Shown piece after piece: positions 13,001 to 23,681 of a stretch of DNA of 64,000 nt; positions within the stretch are counted from its first letter, which is position 1; the number at the start of each line of letters is the position of its first letter. This stretch comes from Rhabditoides inermis (taxonomy: Eukaryota; Nematoda; Chromadorea; Rhabditida; Rhabditidae): contig CAWZYM010000087.1 in assembly GCA_963966185.1 (NCBI GenBank), forward strand, positions 1,046,001-1,110,000, given 5' to 3'. The translations under genes were made by a program, and so were the position numbers. The notes under the pieces were generated by a model. That model worked only from the letters and a program-made list of their open reading frames with translations. It searched no databases and was not told where the DNA came from.

Positions 13001-16000
13001 AAATGTCAAAAAATATTGTAAATTTTTACATTCTTTGTGCGCCCCATTGCCAAAATGTCGAAAAATACGAAAACATGTGTTTTCGGGAATTTTATCATTT
13101 TTTGAACATAATAGCTGCTTAACACAACATGTAGTCTTTTGTCTCGGAAAAATAGTCATTTCCAGGACAAGAAAAATACATATTATAGCAAATTGAACAT
13201 TCATTTATCGCATCGCACTTTCAGACTATTCATCGCGACAGGACTCGTGGAATGGAAACATGCGGCAGAAAGTGGACGAGCCGACGATGGTGCGCTGGAA
13301 CGAATTGCACACGGGAAGGTGCTGGTTGCGCGCGCAGAACTCATTCGTAGAAGGCAGATCCTGCTTGAACGTGCACGATGGCTTGGTGGGGTTCTCGCGG
13401 CAGTCGTTTTGAATCCTATTCGCCGGGACAAACACATTCCGGAGACCCTTCTTGCACACGGGCAACTGTGGATCGGCGCAGCACAGCGCCTTCGTGATAT
13501 GTTCCTTGTTCCTTGGAACACGTGGCGCCCTTGCAGGGGTACTTCTTCTGGCACTCGCGCTTCTTGGCTTCCTTGGCTGCTTCCGCCGCTTTCGCTTCTT
13601 CGCGCGCCTTCTTCTCGTCCCTGTACTTCTTGCAGATGGGCGCGAGTCGGGGCAGGGCGCAGATGGCCTCGCATTCCTTGGGCGGATCGGTGGCCGTTCT
13701 GCACGCCATAGCCCTTATTTCATCCAGCTCCGGCTGGCTCTTGAACTGGTCCACGTCTCCGACGCACTTCTCCGGGAAGAGAGCGCAGTACGTATCGGCT
13801 TTGAATTGTTTACACATACGCGGGTCGCGGTGGCATTTCGAAATAGGCGGCAGATCCACCATGAACTGGTACGAGTCGATGCACTTCTCCGGGAAAAGCG
13901 CACAGTCCGGATCAGCGACAGCGTTGAACATTTCGAACTGGTCCATGCCTCCGCCGATGCATTTCTCCGGGAACAGAGCGCAGTCCGGGTCGGCCTTGAA
14001 CTTGTCTCTGCACATGCGCGCATCACGGCAACCTTGCTTCACTGGCGGCAGATCCATCTTGAACTGGTCCATGCCTCCTATGCACTTTTCCGGAAAGAGC
14101 GCGCAGTCCGGATCAGCGTTGAACATGTTGAATTGGTCCATGCCACCGACGCACTTCTCCGGGAACAGAGCACAGTCCGGGTCGGCCTTCTTGAACTGGT
14201 CCGGTCCACATTTCTCCGGGAACAGTGCGCAAAGTGGATCGGCGAGAGCCGCGCCCGCGAGAGCTGCCAGACAGAAGAGACGCATCCTCGGAGCGAATGA
14301 CTCGTTCACGTCCCACCTCACTTATTAAGGTATGTCTGTTGTTTTCGAATATAAATCATGTGTAGTTTGAAATAGACCGCTTGTATTCAGCGGCAACGCG
14401 ACAACGGGAAGTGAATGATAATCACATCTTGTCACAAACGCGAAGCGCATACGCGACAATGCGCACAAAACACAACAATCGTGTTTTCTTCACAACTACA
14501 AAACTTGCGACGGATCACTTACCACCAGCTGGAGTACATGTCTCGTGCCCTGGTTCTTTGCGATAAACGCATAGTCATGAAATTCTCTTGACTCAATAAA
14601 GTGACAGTTCAGTGGTAAACATTTGAACAATGAATGTGAACTTTCATTCCACACGACCGATTGGCGCTGTACTGTTGCCATGCCATGCCAACTCGCCATA
14701 TGCACATTTATTGTCTTGTCTTGTCGCTACAGATATGTGCCCTTCCCATTCGACCCAGTCATCACCAGCTCGAGCCCATATCCTTCCATAACCCCAATCT
14801 ACAACCATATTCAACATTTCAGCATGAACCTATCACGCAATTTGTACATGCGCAGCGGATTTATAATGCTAAAAACACTTCTTCCATTGTGAATAACTCA
14901 CCACCAGCTCGAGAACGTCGCCCTTGCCGAACGACAGTGCGGCGTCGTAGCACGGGTGCTCGTCGTCCCGCTCGGCAGAGTAATCGAACTGAACAGTTTT
15001 GGGTTTTAGCTCTCACCTCACGAACTTCGAAATATCAAATAGTTCAGCACAATAACAATAATTGAACTGAAAGACTCATGGACTATGGACCGAATGCAGG
15101 CATTAGTTGATTAGTTCAAATCGGCGCGGATTGCAGCAACAATACTGATAAAGACTGATGAAGGATGTGTCATGTATATGTGTAGCTGATGTGTAATGCG
15201 CGAGTGAGTGCGCAGGAGGCGGGGTCAGAGACTGAGCGAGAGAGGCGAGCCCGGAGGGCGAGAGAGAGAGAGTGTGATAGGTGTGGCGGACGCGTGTGGC
15301 GGACTAACGCGTGTGTGTGGCGTAACCTTTTATCCTGTACCTATCTATGCAGATAAATGTTATAGTCAATTGTTATCACCTGACATGAGAGGGGAACATC
15401 CCGTAGGAACACGTTATGGAGGTCTCGGGAACTCTCATTCAGATGATAATGATCGACTTTCTTATATTTGCTTCATATAATGCCATCTAATTTTGCATCT
15501 ATCAACTTCCTGTAATACTTCTGTTGTCTATTCTTCTCTATTGTATTAGATATAACAGTTTTGGCGAGTACAGTTAAATCGGCGTGATTACGAACGAATT
15601 ATTGTCCTATTCTTACGTGGCATATCGCGATTGTCTAGTCTGAATTTGGATGTGTACATAATTGAGTGATATGCGTTTCGTTCGCATTGTGTGCCGTGTT
15701 TTGTTCGTTTTGATTTGTTTCGAGATTATTTTCGTTCGTGGCTTGCACAGAGAATATGGGCTTAGGATTTTCTCTCCTGTTAGTAACATCAGTAGTAGTC
15801 TAATTTTGGTGAGCGGACTGTCCTTGGCGGTGAAGGACCATCAGTATGGAAGTGACCGTGCCCATTGCGGTGACGGTTAGGGACCACCCGTATGGACGTG
15901 ACTGTGCCCACTCGCGGTGCCGGTTATGGACCACCCGTACGAAAGTGACCTTATCCGCTGCGGTGAGATTTATTTAACCATTTCTTTGTGTACCCGCATG

Positions 16001-18523
16001 CATAGCCCATTCTCTGTGCCACATAAAAACAGGCCTAACAAAATACAAAAAAAATGTATATTGTCATTGAAATTTGTGTGTTGTGTTGATGACTGCATGT
16101 GTTGCATGGAATACGGTAGCTCTGCGAGAAAGAATGTGGGCGATAGTGACATGTGCTCGCGAATTCCCCTCTATTTAGCAGGACATAAATCTACAATTGG
16201 CGTAGGTGCGCAGCGAGTCTTCTAGAAGTGGTCAAGATACTTTCAGCATTGCATCCACCTGTCTCTATCTAATCTCTCTATCTGTCTGTTTATTCTTGCG
16301 TGTATACTGCTGTAGTCATACGGAAGAGTTGTGCGAGTGAGAGCGCGCGAGGCGAGTGAGAAAGCAGAATTTTGTAGAGAGATAGTACGAGAGATAGTCG
16401 GTGTTGTTTGAAAGGAACGCTTTGAGTTGTAATTGGCCGTAGCTATACGATTGTGATTGTTCTGATCAACGGCCAGCCCGCAGACAAATTGTAGTACGGC
16501 GAGATTCGAGGAGCCAAATCCTGGCAAGAGACTAATGAGATCAGGCGGCAATCAGATCAGGCGTCTCCACCGAGGGCAAATTTATTGCATTACGATTGTG
16601 TGATGGCGATTGTGCGAAGGCGATTACAACGTGGCAGCGAGTGAGAGAGGTACCGTAAAGCAGCGCTCATTGTTGCTAGATCACGTGTAGGGAGTCGTCT
16701 ATTATTCTTCCTATTACGCGGACACTGACTTCGACGCTTCGGCGGGCATATTCGGACACGGACCGGACGGCAAGGAAACGTGAGTCTGTGAAAGGCGTAC
16801 TATTCACGATTGGTCGCGACTTGTGATCTGTAGATACGGTGTGGCGGAAACATGCTAGGTAACTTGGGCTTAGTCTTTCCGGCTGTAGCTGAGTGGCCGA
16901 AATTCGACGGATCTGGTTCGTTTACTCGTTTCGAAAGTGAGCTGGAAGAGCGTGTAAAGTTGTTCGGAATCAGTGAGGAAAGGCGTACGTACATTCTTCC
17001 CCTCCTGCTAGAGAAAGAGGCGAAGGCGGTGTACGATGATCTGAGTTCCACAGTGAAGGGTGACTATGAGGCGAGCATGGATGCGATCAAAGAACACTTT
17101 CGCAACGACCTGTACCTGATGAGGACGATGCGAGAGCTGATGAGTACCCAGCAGAAGCGTGGCGAGTCGGCGCTCGAGTTTGCGAACAGAGTGGCTGATT
17201 TGGCGGATGATTTGGATGAGTCGGCGAAAGTGAGAGACAGTCTCTCCAAAACGAATTTCATGCGTGGACTCAATAAGAGTCTTTATGACGCTCTTGTTCT
17301 CAATGAAAAATCGAGTGGAAAGTTTTCGGAACTGAAGACGGCGGCAATTGAGATGGAGACTAGAATGAGAGCTGTGTCTGACGAAATGGAATTGACGGCG
17401 GAGGTGAATTCGATGAGCCTCGGTAGGCGTCACGGCGAGTCGCGCGGTGGCGACGGCAGCGATTCCAGGGTTGGCGACAGGCATGAACAGGATCGCATTC
17501 GTGGAATGGCACGGAGGAGCGACAACTGGAGGAGCCGGCGACGCAACTATTCAAGCAGCAGCAGCGACCAAGAATACTAATGTGTGATGTGCTGTGGTAT
17601 GGTGAGGCTATGAATTATAGCAGTTTCGTGGCGATGTGTTGATACTTGTGCTAGTTAGAAGAGAGTATGATATGTTAATCATTCCTCATTAGGCGATTTG
17701 TATTGATTGGCGACATTATGAAACTTCGAGGACGAAGTTAATTAAAAATTGGAGATGTCATGTATATGTGTAGCTGATGTGTAATGCGCGAGTGAGTGCG
17801 CAGGAGGCGGGGTCAGAGACTGAGCGAGAGAGGCGAGCCCGAAGGGCGAGAGAGAGAGAGTGTGATAGGTGTGGCGGACGCGTGTGGCGGACTAACGCGT
17901 GTGTGTGGCGTAACCTTTTATCCTGTACCTATCTATGCAGATAAATGTTATAGTCAATTGTTATCACCTGACATGAGAGGGGAACATCCCGTAGGAACAC
18001 GTTAGATGAAACATGAAACCGCCTCACCTGTGCCCTGAGATGCACGGAGGCGACGTAGGTCGAGTGCGGCGCCACCTCGGTCGGAACGAGTTTGAACGTC
18101 ACGATGCCGTCTGAAACACACTAGATTCAAAGCTGCATCTGCACCGGTCATCCTTTCAAAAAATCGCCAAAAAAGCTTAGCCTCTGACACATAACAATGA
18201 GAGACCAACAGTTTAGTGTACAGTAGTACAGGAGAACTGCTTCCGAGGAGACATGTTGAGGTGAGTTAGAAGGGAACAAACCCGCCGACTGGTTGAGCAG
18301 CGCGGCGATCTCGTTCGGCTCCAGTCCGCCCACGTTCCGGCCGTTCACCTCCAGCACACGGTCGCCCTCCTGGAATAAGCTATGTTCATTTACCCAGGTA
18401 ATACTGTTACTGTCCCTGATATGACCATCTAGGCCAATGCTAGGGAGAAAGAGAGAGGGAGAGAAAGAGAGAGAGAGCGAGAGAGAAATAGAGCGAGAGA
18501 GAGAGAGAGAGAGAGAGCGAGAA

Positions 18524-18561
<38 letters not shown>

Positions 18562-19658
18562 GCACCTGAATGCAGCCGCTCCTCTCGGCTGTGCCGCCGG
18601 CGATGATCCGAGCAATGGTGACCCTGCCCTGCGGGTCGCGCTTGATCGTCGCCCCGAGTGAGTCGCGAGTCTTCACCAGACGAACAATCTGAAGACACAA
18701 ACGACATGTTACGTTGTCAAGGTCTCCCAATTCCACACTGATCGTGTGTGCTCGCATATCACCCATCAATATTGTATGTCAGAATCAAGCAGCTAATGAA
18801 CAACAACAATCGACAAATCAACAGAAAATCTGATCAAGAATCACCTTGACAGCTACTCCATCGTCGTCGTCGACCTCGAATGGGATGACGGGCAGGGTGG
18901 GCTCGAAGCGACGCGCCGAGATGTCAGATGTCGCACAAAGAACGCCCTGCAACGGTACGTCAGTTCCACTCTTTCTGGAACCACCTTACTGCCTCTTCGA
19001 TCATTTCATTGCCACTGTTCACATATATTGCATATGTGGTCTTTTCGCGATGAATTCAATTTACATACTTTTTCTAAGCGTGTAGTCCAGGTTAGGTTAA
19101 GAATAGCCTCCGATTCCGATTGTCAACCCCTCCGGCCTTACATGTTCAAGGAGACTGTACGTTTGACCAGCATATCCACCCACACTGACCAGTACGTGTG
19201 GTCGGCGGAGCAGGGCGATGAGCTGCTGCACAGCCGCCGACACCTGCCCGCTCGCCTCCCAGTCCGAGATGAAGCCCTCGCACATGTCCAAAATCGACGA
19301 CGACCTGAGGTTGCATTCGGCCTCTTCAAAACACTCTTGAACACCCTGCGCCCTCTTCTTGCTTTCGACGAGACTGACTGCACCGTGTTTGGAAGCGATT
19401 TTCGATGCTCATTGCTCATTGACTCACTGTCCATATTCATTCTTGTCGAGTTTTGCGATAATCTGGTGGAAATCCCGCACGGTTTGAGAGTCAATCTTCG
19501 AAGAAGCGTCTTAAAAAGGAATTATTGCGTGACATCCCACGACAGTAAGAAAACTAGGTACCTGGTTTGACGACGTTTTCGGCGCGAATACTGTCGATTA
19601 TCTGCCGCCATGCGGTTTCGAACTGCTCCGGTGAGCAGCGACGACGTTCCTCGCTCAT
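10026..19658 (-). CDS. p55/MPP-family MAGUK scaffold (PDZ-SH3-guanylate kinase)
   Basis: Membrane-associated scaffold of the MPP/PALS group that links polarity or junction proteins to the cortex. Seventeen exons sum to 1,686 nt, 561 residues: 19562-19658, 19190-19377, 18845-18946, 18566-18688, 18282-18369, 18028-18110, 14902-14988, 12546-12633, 12388-12479, 11940-12052, 11693-11755, 11111-11179, 10985-11066, 10750-10857, 10508-10612, 10230-10340 and 10026-10112. Exons 1-2 form an L27-like helical region. Exons 4-5 are a PDZ domain ([19 protein letters not shown], then [12 protein letters not shown]). SH3 spans exons 6-9 ([31 protein letters not shown]). The guanylate-kinase domain begins at [19 protein letters not shown] and continues through [28 protein letters not shown] and [16 protein letters not shown]. 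The C-terminus [10 protein letters not shown] is typical of the family. Its introns host a nested gene and an LTR element. The exact orthologue (PALS1 or another MPP) is not resolved. Confidence 0.9.
12489..12536. repeat. CT-rich tract in MAGUK intron
   Basis: Interrupted CT/CCT repeat occupying most of the short intron between MAGUK exons 12546-12633 and 12388-12479. Confidence 0.9.
13226..14285 (-). pseudogene. Nested secreted [14 protein letters not shown] protein, frame broken by a 7-bp duplication
   Basis: Single-exon gene inside the MAGUK intron between exons 14902-14988 and 12546-12633, same strand. It starts with a signal peptide ([15 protein letters not shown]), followed by six modules built on CALFPEKC, most preceded by ADPD and followed by a GGMDQF-like linker. 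Longer linkers add paired cysteines ([16 protein letters not shown]). Then comes a charged [19 protein letters not shown] helix and a Cys-rich tail. The tail is in a different frame: the main frame ends near 13416, while the frame ending at 13226-13228 contains evenly spaced cysteines ([11 protein letters not shown] onward). The switch coincides with a tandem GTTCCTT duplication at 13501-13514, and removing 7 bp would restore one frame. This could be a real lesion, a polymorphism or an assembly error. No family recognised; function unknown. Confidence 0.7.
15168..15416 (+). repeat. 5' LTR of gag-only element
   Basis: 249-bp LTR beginning TGTCATGTATATG and ending ACACGTTA, near-identical to 17756-18004. 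It contains a GA-rich block and CGCGTGTGTGTGGCG. The 3' boundary is fixed by the adjoining TGG of the primer-binding site and the matching target duplication, not by a canonical CA end. Confidence 0.88.
15833..15966. repeat. Tandem ~45-bp repeats in the element leader
   Basis: Three imperfect copies of a unit containing GGACCACCCGTATGGACGTG and a CCCACTGCGGTG-like core, in the untranslated leader between the 5' LTR and gag. Function unknown; possibly a packaging or regulatory region. Confidence 0.7.
16852..17580 (+). CDS. Gag-like protein of LTR element
   Basis: Intact 242-codon frame inside the LTR element. The N-terminus contains [20 protein letters not shown], followed by an alpha-helical capsid-like region (EEHFRND-type segment, then [20 protein letters not shown]) resembling Gypsy-type retrotransposon Gag domains. 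The C-terminus is rich in Arg, Gly, Ser and Asp, ending [14 protein letters not shown], with no CCHC zinc knuckle. The start at 16852 is the first Met of the frame. No frame for protease or polymerase follows before the 3' LTR. In this family Gag assembles the cytoplasmic particle that carries the RNA. The frame is open and unbroken, in keeping with the young LTRs. Confidence 0.75.
   Translation: MLGNLGLVFPAVAEWPKFDGSGSFTRFESELEERVKLFGISEERRTYILPLLLEKEAKAVYDDLSSTVKGDYEASMDAIKEHFRNDLYLMRTMRELMSTQQKRGESALEFANRVADLADDLDESAKVRDSLSKTNFMRGLNKSLYDALVLNEKSSGKFSELKTAAIEMETRMRAVSDEMELTAEVNSMSLGRRHGESRGGDGSDSRVGDRHEQDRIRGMARRSDNWRSRRRNYSSSSSDQEY
17756..18004 (+). repeat. 3' LTR of gag-only element
   Basis: 249-bp direct repeat of 15168-15416, one visible substitution (GCCCGAAGG here, GCCCGGAGG in the 5' copy). 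It is followed by the GATG target duplication at 18005-18008. Confidence 0.88.
18430..18561. repeat. GA-rich tract in MAGUK PDZ intron
   Basis: Interrupted (GA)n with AGCGAG and AAAG variants filling most of the intron between the two PDZ exons. On the sense (minus) strand it is CT-rich. Confidence 0.92.
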
Positions 19659-19904
19659 TCGCGCATCTACTGAACAGATGTTAACATTGTAAACATGCAA
19701 AACAAATAGATAAATCAAGAAAAATTGAGAAATTTGTTTGTAGTGTATATTCGTGCCGCTTGTGTGGTGTCAATAAATTCGCACGAAATTGCACAAGGTT
19801 TTGAAATCGGTTCGGCGATAATTTTGTTTTTTTTTTGTTTAGTTCACATCTTTGTTGATCTTTGTAAATGTGTTGTTTCTTAATTTATTATTTTCAGAGT
19901 CACA
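19659..19904. promoter_or_regulatory. Divergent promoter between MAGUK and mrg-1
   Basis: 246 bp separate the minus-strand MAGUK start (19658) from the plus-strand MRG start (19905), so both promoters must share this AT-rich spacer. A TTATTTTCAG acceptor ends 7 bp before the MRG start codon, and CTGTTCAG on the minus strand lies just before the MAGUK start. Both could be spliced-leader acceptors. No TATA element is evident. Confidence 0.6.
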
Positions 19905-22900
19905 ATGCCTCCTAAGAAGTCCGATGACTGGAAGAATGTCAAGAAGTTCGAGAGTGGATTGAAGGTAGTTTTTAAGTTATTCTGTTCATTATCTTACATT
20001 TTGGTTACTGTCATACATTTACTAACATTTTACATTGCAGATTTTTTGCCGTAACAAGAAAGGCGACCTTCCCTACGAAGCCAAGATCATAAACGTCACT
20101 GAAGACAAAGACGGCGAGCCTATTTACACTGTTCACTACCAGGTACTTCATCATTTGTATTTTTTCTCATCATTTTGTTGTTCAATACCCTTTTCAGGGC
20201 TGGAACTCCCGCTACGACCAGAAGGTCTATCACAGCGAGACTGATGATTTGTTCATGGCGTATAAGTGAGTGCTCACAGCTCACGCATGGCCTCATGATG
20301 ACTGATGACACCATTTTCAGTGAGGAGAACAAGCTGAAGGCTGCGGCCACGGTGGCCGAAGCGAAGCTCAAGGACAAGGAGGCGAACAAGGCCGCCGCCA
20401 CCCCGGGCACCAAGTCTGCGAAGAAGAGAAAGACCGCCACCGACAGTGTACGTTTCATTTTTCATTGTAACAATGTGTTATTCAGAATCAGTAATTACAT
20501 AATTAGCCGGTTCAAGAGATCACAAGTAATGTAATTAAACACAACGTGAAAATGTGATATAAATGAATCACTTAATGTAAAACAAAACTAAGAGATTTAA
20601 GTCAATTGGTGCGTAACTTTTACGCAGAGTAATCTCTTGAATACCTGAATGGGTACATGTACCTTTTACCTTTATGAATGCGCAAAGGTGAATGGTGAAA
20701 AGGGACAGAGTTTCTAATCAATTGTATATTTCGCAATTTTTAGGTGCGCAACAGCGACGCGGGCTCGAACTCTCGCGCGACGACCCCGTCGGATGCGGGC
20801 ACTGCCGCTGCTGCTGCTCCGGCCGCCGTGTCCGCCTCCCGCGCAGCCAGCATCGCCTCCGACAAGGCAACACCGAGGAGTGAGTGGGATTGAGATATTC
20901 AAATAATTATAGTTTTTATTCATATGCAAAACACGGGATAAAAGGAATACAATATGATGATCGGGCGGCACAGCAGCCCCCGTCGTCGGTCCGTATCCCT
21001 GCGACCCGGTACAACCGCACTCTCCCCAGAAATCAGAGTTAACATGATTTATGCAGGAAATGTGGTTTTTGTAATGAAAATGAGTACGTGATTTGAAATT
21101 TTAGAGAAATTGTTTCAGACTTAAATATATTTTTATTGCGGGTCATATTGGTTCTATAGTATGCGTTTTTAATCATAAATGTGTTTTGCAGACGCTCCTC
21201 GCGGTCGCAAGCGCACCGCAGATGAGGCTTCTATCGATCCCGCCGATGACTACAACGTGCCCAAGACGGTGGGTGTTCACAAAATAACATTTTTTTCTAT
21301 ATAAAAAAGGTTTTTTTGTAAACGAATTACCTAATCATTGTATTTGGTGCAGAAGCTGGAGCTGCCGATGCCTGAGGCGATTCGCGATCTGCTCGTCGAC
21401 GACCAGGACTTTATCACGCGCCAGTACCGCATGTACAAGCTGCCCTCACCCTATCCCATTTCCAAGATTGTCGAGGATGTACGTTGTTGCTGTTACTTAC
21501 TGATCACTTACTTGTTAATACCAGGTTGATAATAACAAGTTACTTATGAGTTCTTTCAGTACTGCAAGCAGTTCAACACGACCGTTAACCAGCGCGATGA
21601 TCTGATGCTGGTCGAGGTAAGGGAATTGAAAATCTTTTTTGTGTTATTGATTATGGATTCTCCATGTTGATAAAACAATAGGTAAAAGTTGTGATATGAA
21701 AGTGATGGTGAACAAGCCGACATTTCAGCTATTACCGTAAAAGTGAGGAGTTATGTATAATTTCGGATGTACATATTAATCGATTAATAATAAATATATT
21801 CTTCCAGCTGGGTGCGGACGGCGCAGCGGCGGCGGACACTCCGCACTCTATGCAGGGCGCCGGCGCGAGCTTCGTGCAGAGCGCCCGCGGACTCATGGAC
21901 TTCTTCGACGTCCTCTTCGGGTGAGGGGTCGGGTTTGGATAGTAAGCGGATAGTAACTGCACCTGAGTGACTGTGTAACCCATGGACTTCTTTGTCGTGC
22001 TCTTCTGGTTGGCGGCGTTTTCGTTTTCATTAAAGAGGGCGCTTAGCGCCCTCTCTTTTGGCTTAGGATAAGGCTCGCGCCAGAATTTTCAAGAAGCGAT
22101 ATCCAAATGTCATGATAGCAACAATGTGAAGTCATTCAATTTATTCGTTCCTCTTTCCAGCTGCACCCTGCTGTACAAGTACGAGCGTATCCAGTTCAGC
22201 GAGTGGCACGCCGCCGACTTCAACCCCAATGGACAGGGCGCGGCCGGCAGGGCCGACAAGACAAAGGACGACAAGCTCAAGGTGGAGGAGACTGAGCAGT
22301 GGTTGGGCTATGGTCATTCGGAGGTAGTTGAATGTGGGTCGAGGCTAGTCTGAGGTTGTTGGAAGACAAGTTGAAAAAACAAATTGAAACTGAAAGCCGT
22401 TTTGGTTTGAAGACACGGACGACTGCTTTCTTTCAGCCGAGCGACGTGTACGGCCTGCCGCACCTGTGCCGCCTGTTCGTCAAGCTCATGCCCGTCGTGC
22501 AGCAGTCGCCCGCCATCACACAGAGACAGGTGAGAGGGGAGACATCTGGAGTAGGATACTGTAGTAGAATACTGTAGTGCTATGGGCGAAGTACTCTACT
22601 CACTCATCGGTCCTAGGTTTGACTTTGACATGGTCCTTAGTTGACTAAAATTCGATGTGCGGTACACCTAGACACAATACTCTGCGTTACATGTGCCAAT
22701 TCCATGGCGATTGCGCTGAGGAGAGAACAGTGTCAGTGTTTATGAGAGAATAATCATAGTACACTTGGCGTGGAGCAATAACTGCGGTGTTTATGAGAGG
22801 AAATCGATGTTGTTCGAAATTTGAGATTCGAGTATTGAAGAATGATTTCGGAGTGTTGAAATCGTGTTGTTTGCAGGCGGCGACGATCGCCAAGCACGCG

Positions 22901-23096
22901 CTCGACTTCCTCGTCTATCTCGGAAAGCGCAAGGACGAGTGAGTGGGCGGGGCTTTATCGAATTATCGATCGACGAGATTGTGTTTTGTATTATGAATTC
23001 TGGTAGCATTGAATGTTTTGATGACCATGTTTCAGGTACTGTGACCCGAGCCACTACGAGCCGATGGCTCCCGAGTATGTGCGCCAGGCGTTCTGA
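19905..23096 (+). CDS. mrg-1: MRG-1/MORF4L1 chromodomain protein
   Basis: Chromatin reader of the MRG15 family, which binds methylated H3K36 through its chromodomain and recruits acetyltransferase or deacetylase complexes through its MRG domain. Thirteen exons give 414 residues: 19905-19964, 20041-20142, 20198-20265, 20321-20447, 20744-20879, 21192-21268, 21353-21478, 21560-21616, 21808-21920, 22161-22323, 22437-22529, 22877-22938 and 23036-23096. Residues ~15-75 form the chromodomain (YEAKIINVTEDKDGEPIYTV, HYQGWNSRYD). A Lys/Ala/Ser-rich linker follows, then the MRG domain from KLELPMPEAIRDLLVDDQDF through YKLPSPYPISKIVEDYCKQF, CTLLYKYERIQFSEWH, VYGLPHLCRLFVKLMPVV and HALDFLVYLGKRKDE to the terminal YVRQAF. 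Length and layout fit the family. The start follows TTTCAG by 7 bp. Confidence 0.95.
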
Positions 23097-23681
23097 TAAG
23101 CTGATCGCCCCGCCTCTCGTGGCCCTGCCTACTGTGCGAGTCGACCGGCTCTCCCATCTCATCCGCGCATCTCATTTCGTTTCCACTCACGAGTTTTTTT
23201 TCTTCGATTCCCCACTACTATTTATTTTCTTCTAGTAGCAATCGGTCTCTTTGAAGCTGTAAGAGAGACTGATTCGACTACACTATTATGCGTTTATGGG
23301 AAGGCATACTGTATTCAATACTCGATGTTATCGTATATATTTGACTATGTTGTACTGTATGTAAATTTCTTGAGCTGTGCACGTAGTCGCAGAAATCCCC
23401 AGTGGTTTCTACTTTTTTCCTGGCCGTTGACCCCCGTCTTATACGACGTCTTAGTATATGCAACACTCTGCAATGTTATCTATCACCTTCCACTTGTTGA
23501 CTTTCTATACCCACACCGCAACCCCATTACTCTCGGTTTATGTATTGTGCATACAAGATGAAGAGATAAAGTGTTTACCAGTAGATTAGCGATGGGGGGA
23601 CGGCAAAAACGCGTGATTTGAGTAAACTGATTCTTTATGAAAGATGACGAAATCGTGAACAGCAACGTGTTTACCAGTAGA
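23097..23681. other. Intergenic, 3' flank of mrg-1 and of a minus-strand gene
   Basis: About 585 bp of AT-rich sequence between the converging ends of mrg-1 and the proline-rich secreted gene. Only short random reading frames; no repeat of note. TTTATT at 23220-23225 could serve as an AATAAA signal on the minus strand, but it is far from the stop. Confidence 0.5.

Larger units (their letters stand above)
15168..18004 (+). mobile_element. Non-autonomous gag-only LTR retrotransposon
   Basis: A 2,837-bp element bounded by two 249-bp direct repeats (15168-15416 and 17756-18004) that I read as differing at one base. The same 4-bp GATG lies immediately outside both ends (15164-15167, 18005-18008), a target-site duplication. 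A primer-binding-site-like TGGAGGTCTCGGGAACTC starts right after the 5' LTR (15417). Just upstream of the 3' LTR is an inverted repeat AACTTCG/CGAAGTT followed by an A-rich stretch. The interior encodes only a Gag-like protein and has no protease, reverse transcriptase or integrase, so it would depend on enzymes supplied in trans. It sits in a MAGUK intron in opposite orientation, about 19 bp from the donor of exon 18028-18110. Confidence 0.88.

Noticed and set aside
13505..13545. A ~32-nt intron to explain the frame change in the CALFPEKC gene
   Set aside because: The only GT...AG pair of suitable position removes 32 nt, which gives the wrong phase; the 7-bp tandem duplication explains the shift more simply.
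15408..15416. Ending the first LTR at GGAACA to get a canonical CA terminus
   Set aside because: That boundary gives no target duplication and leaves the primer site offset; ending at GTTA gives equal 249-bp LTRs, a GATG duplication and an adjacent TGG.
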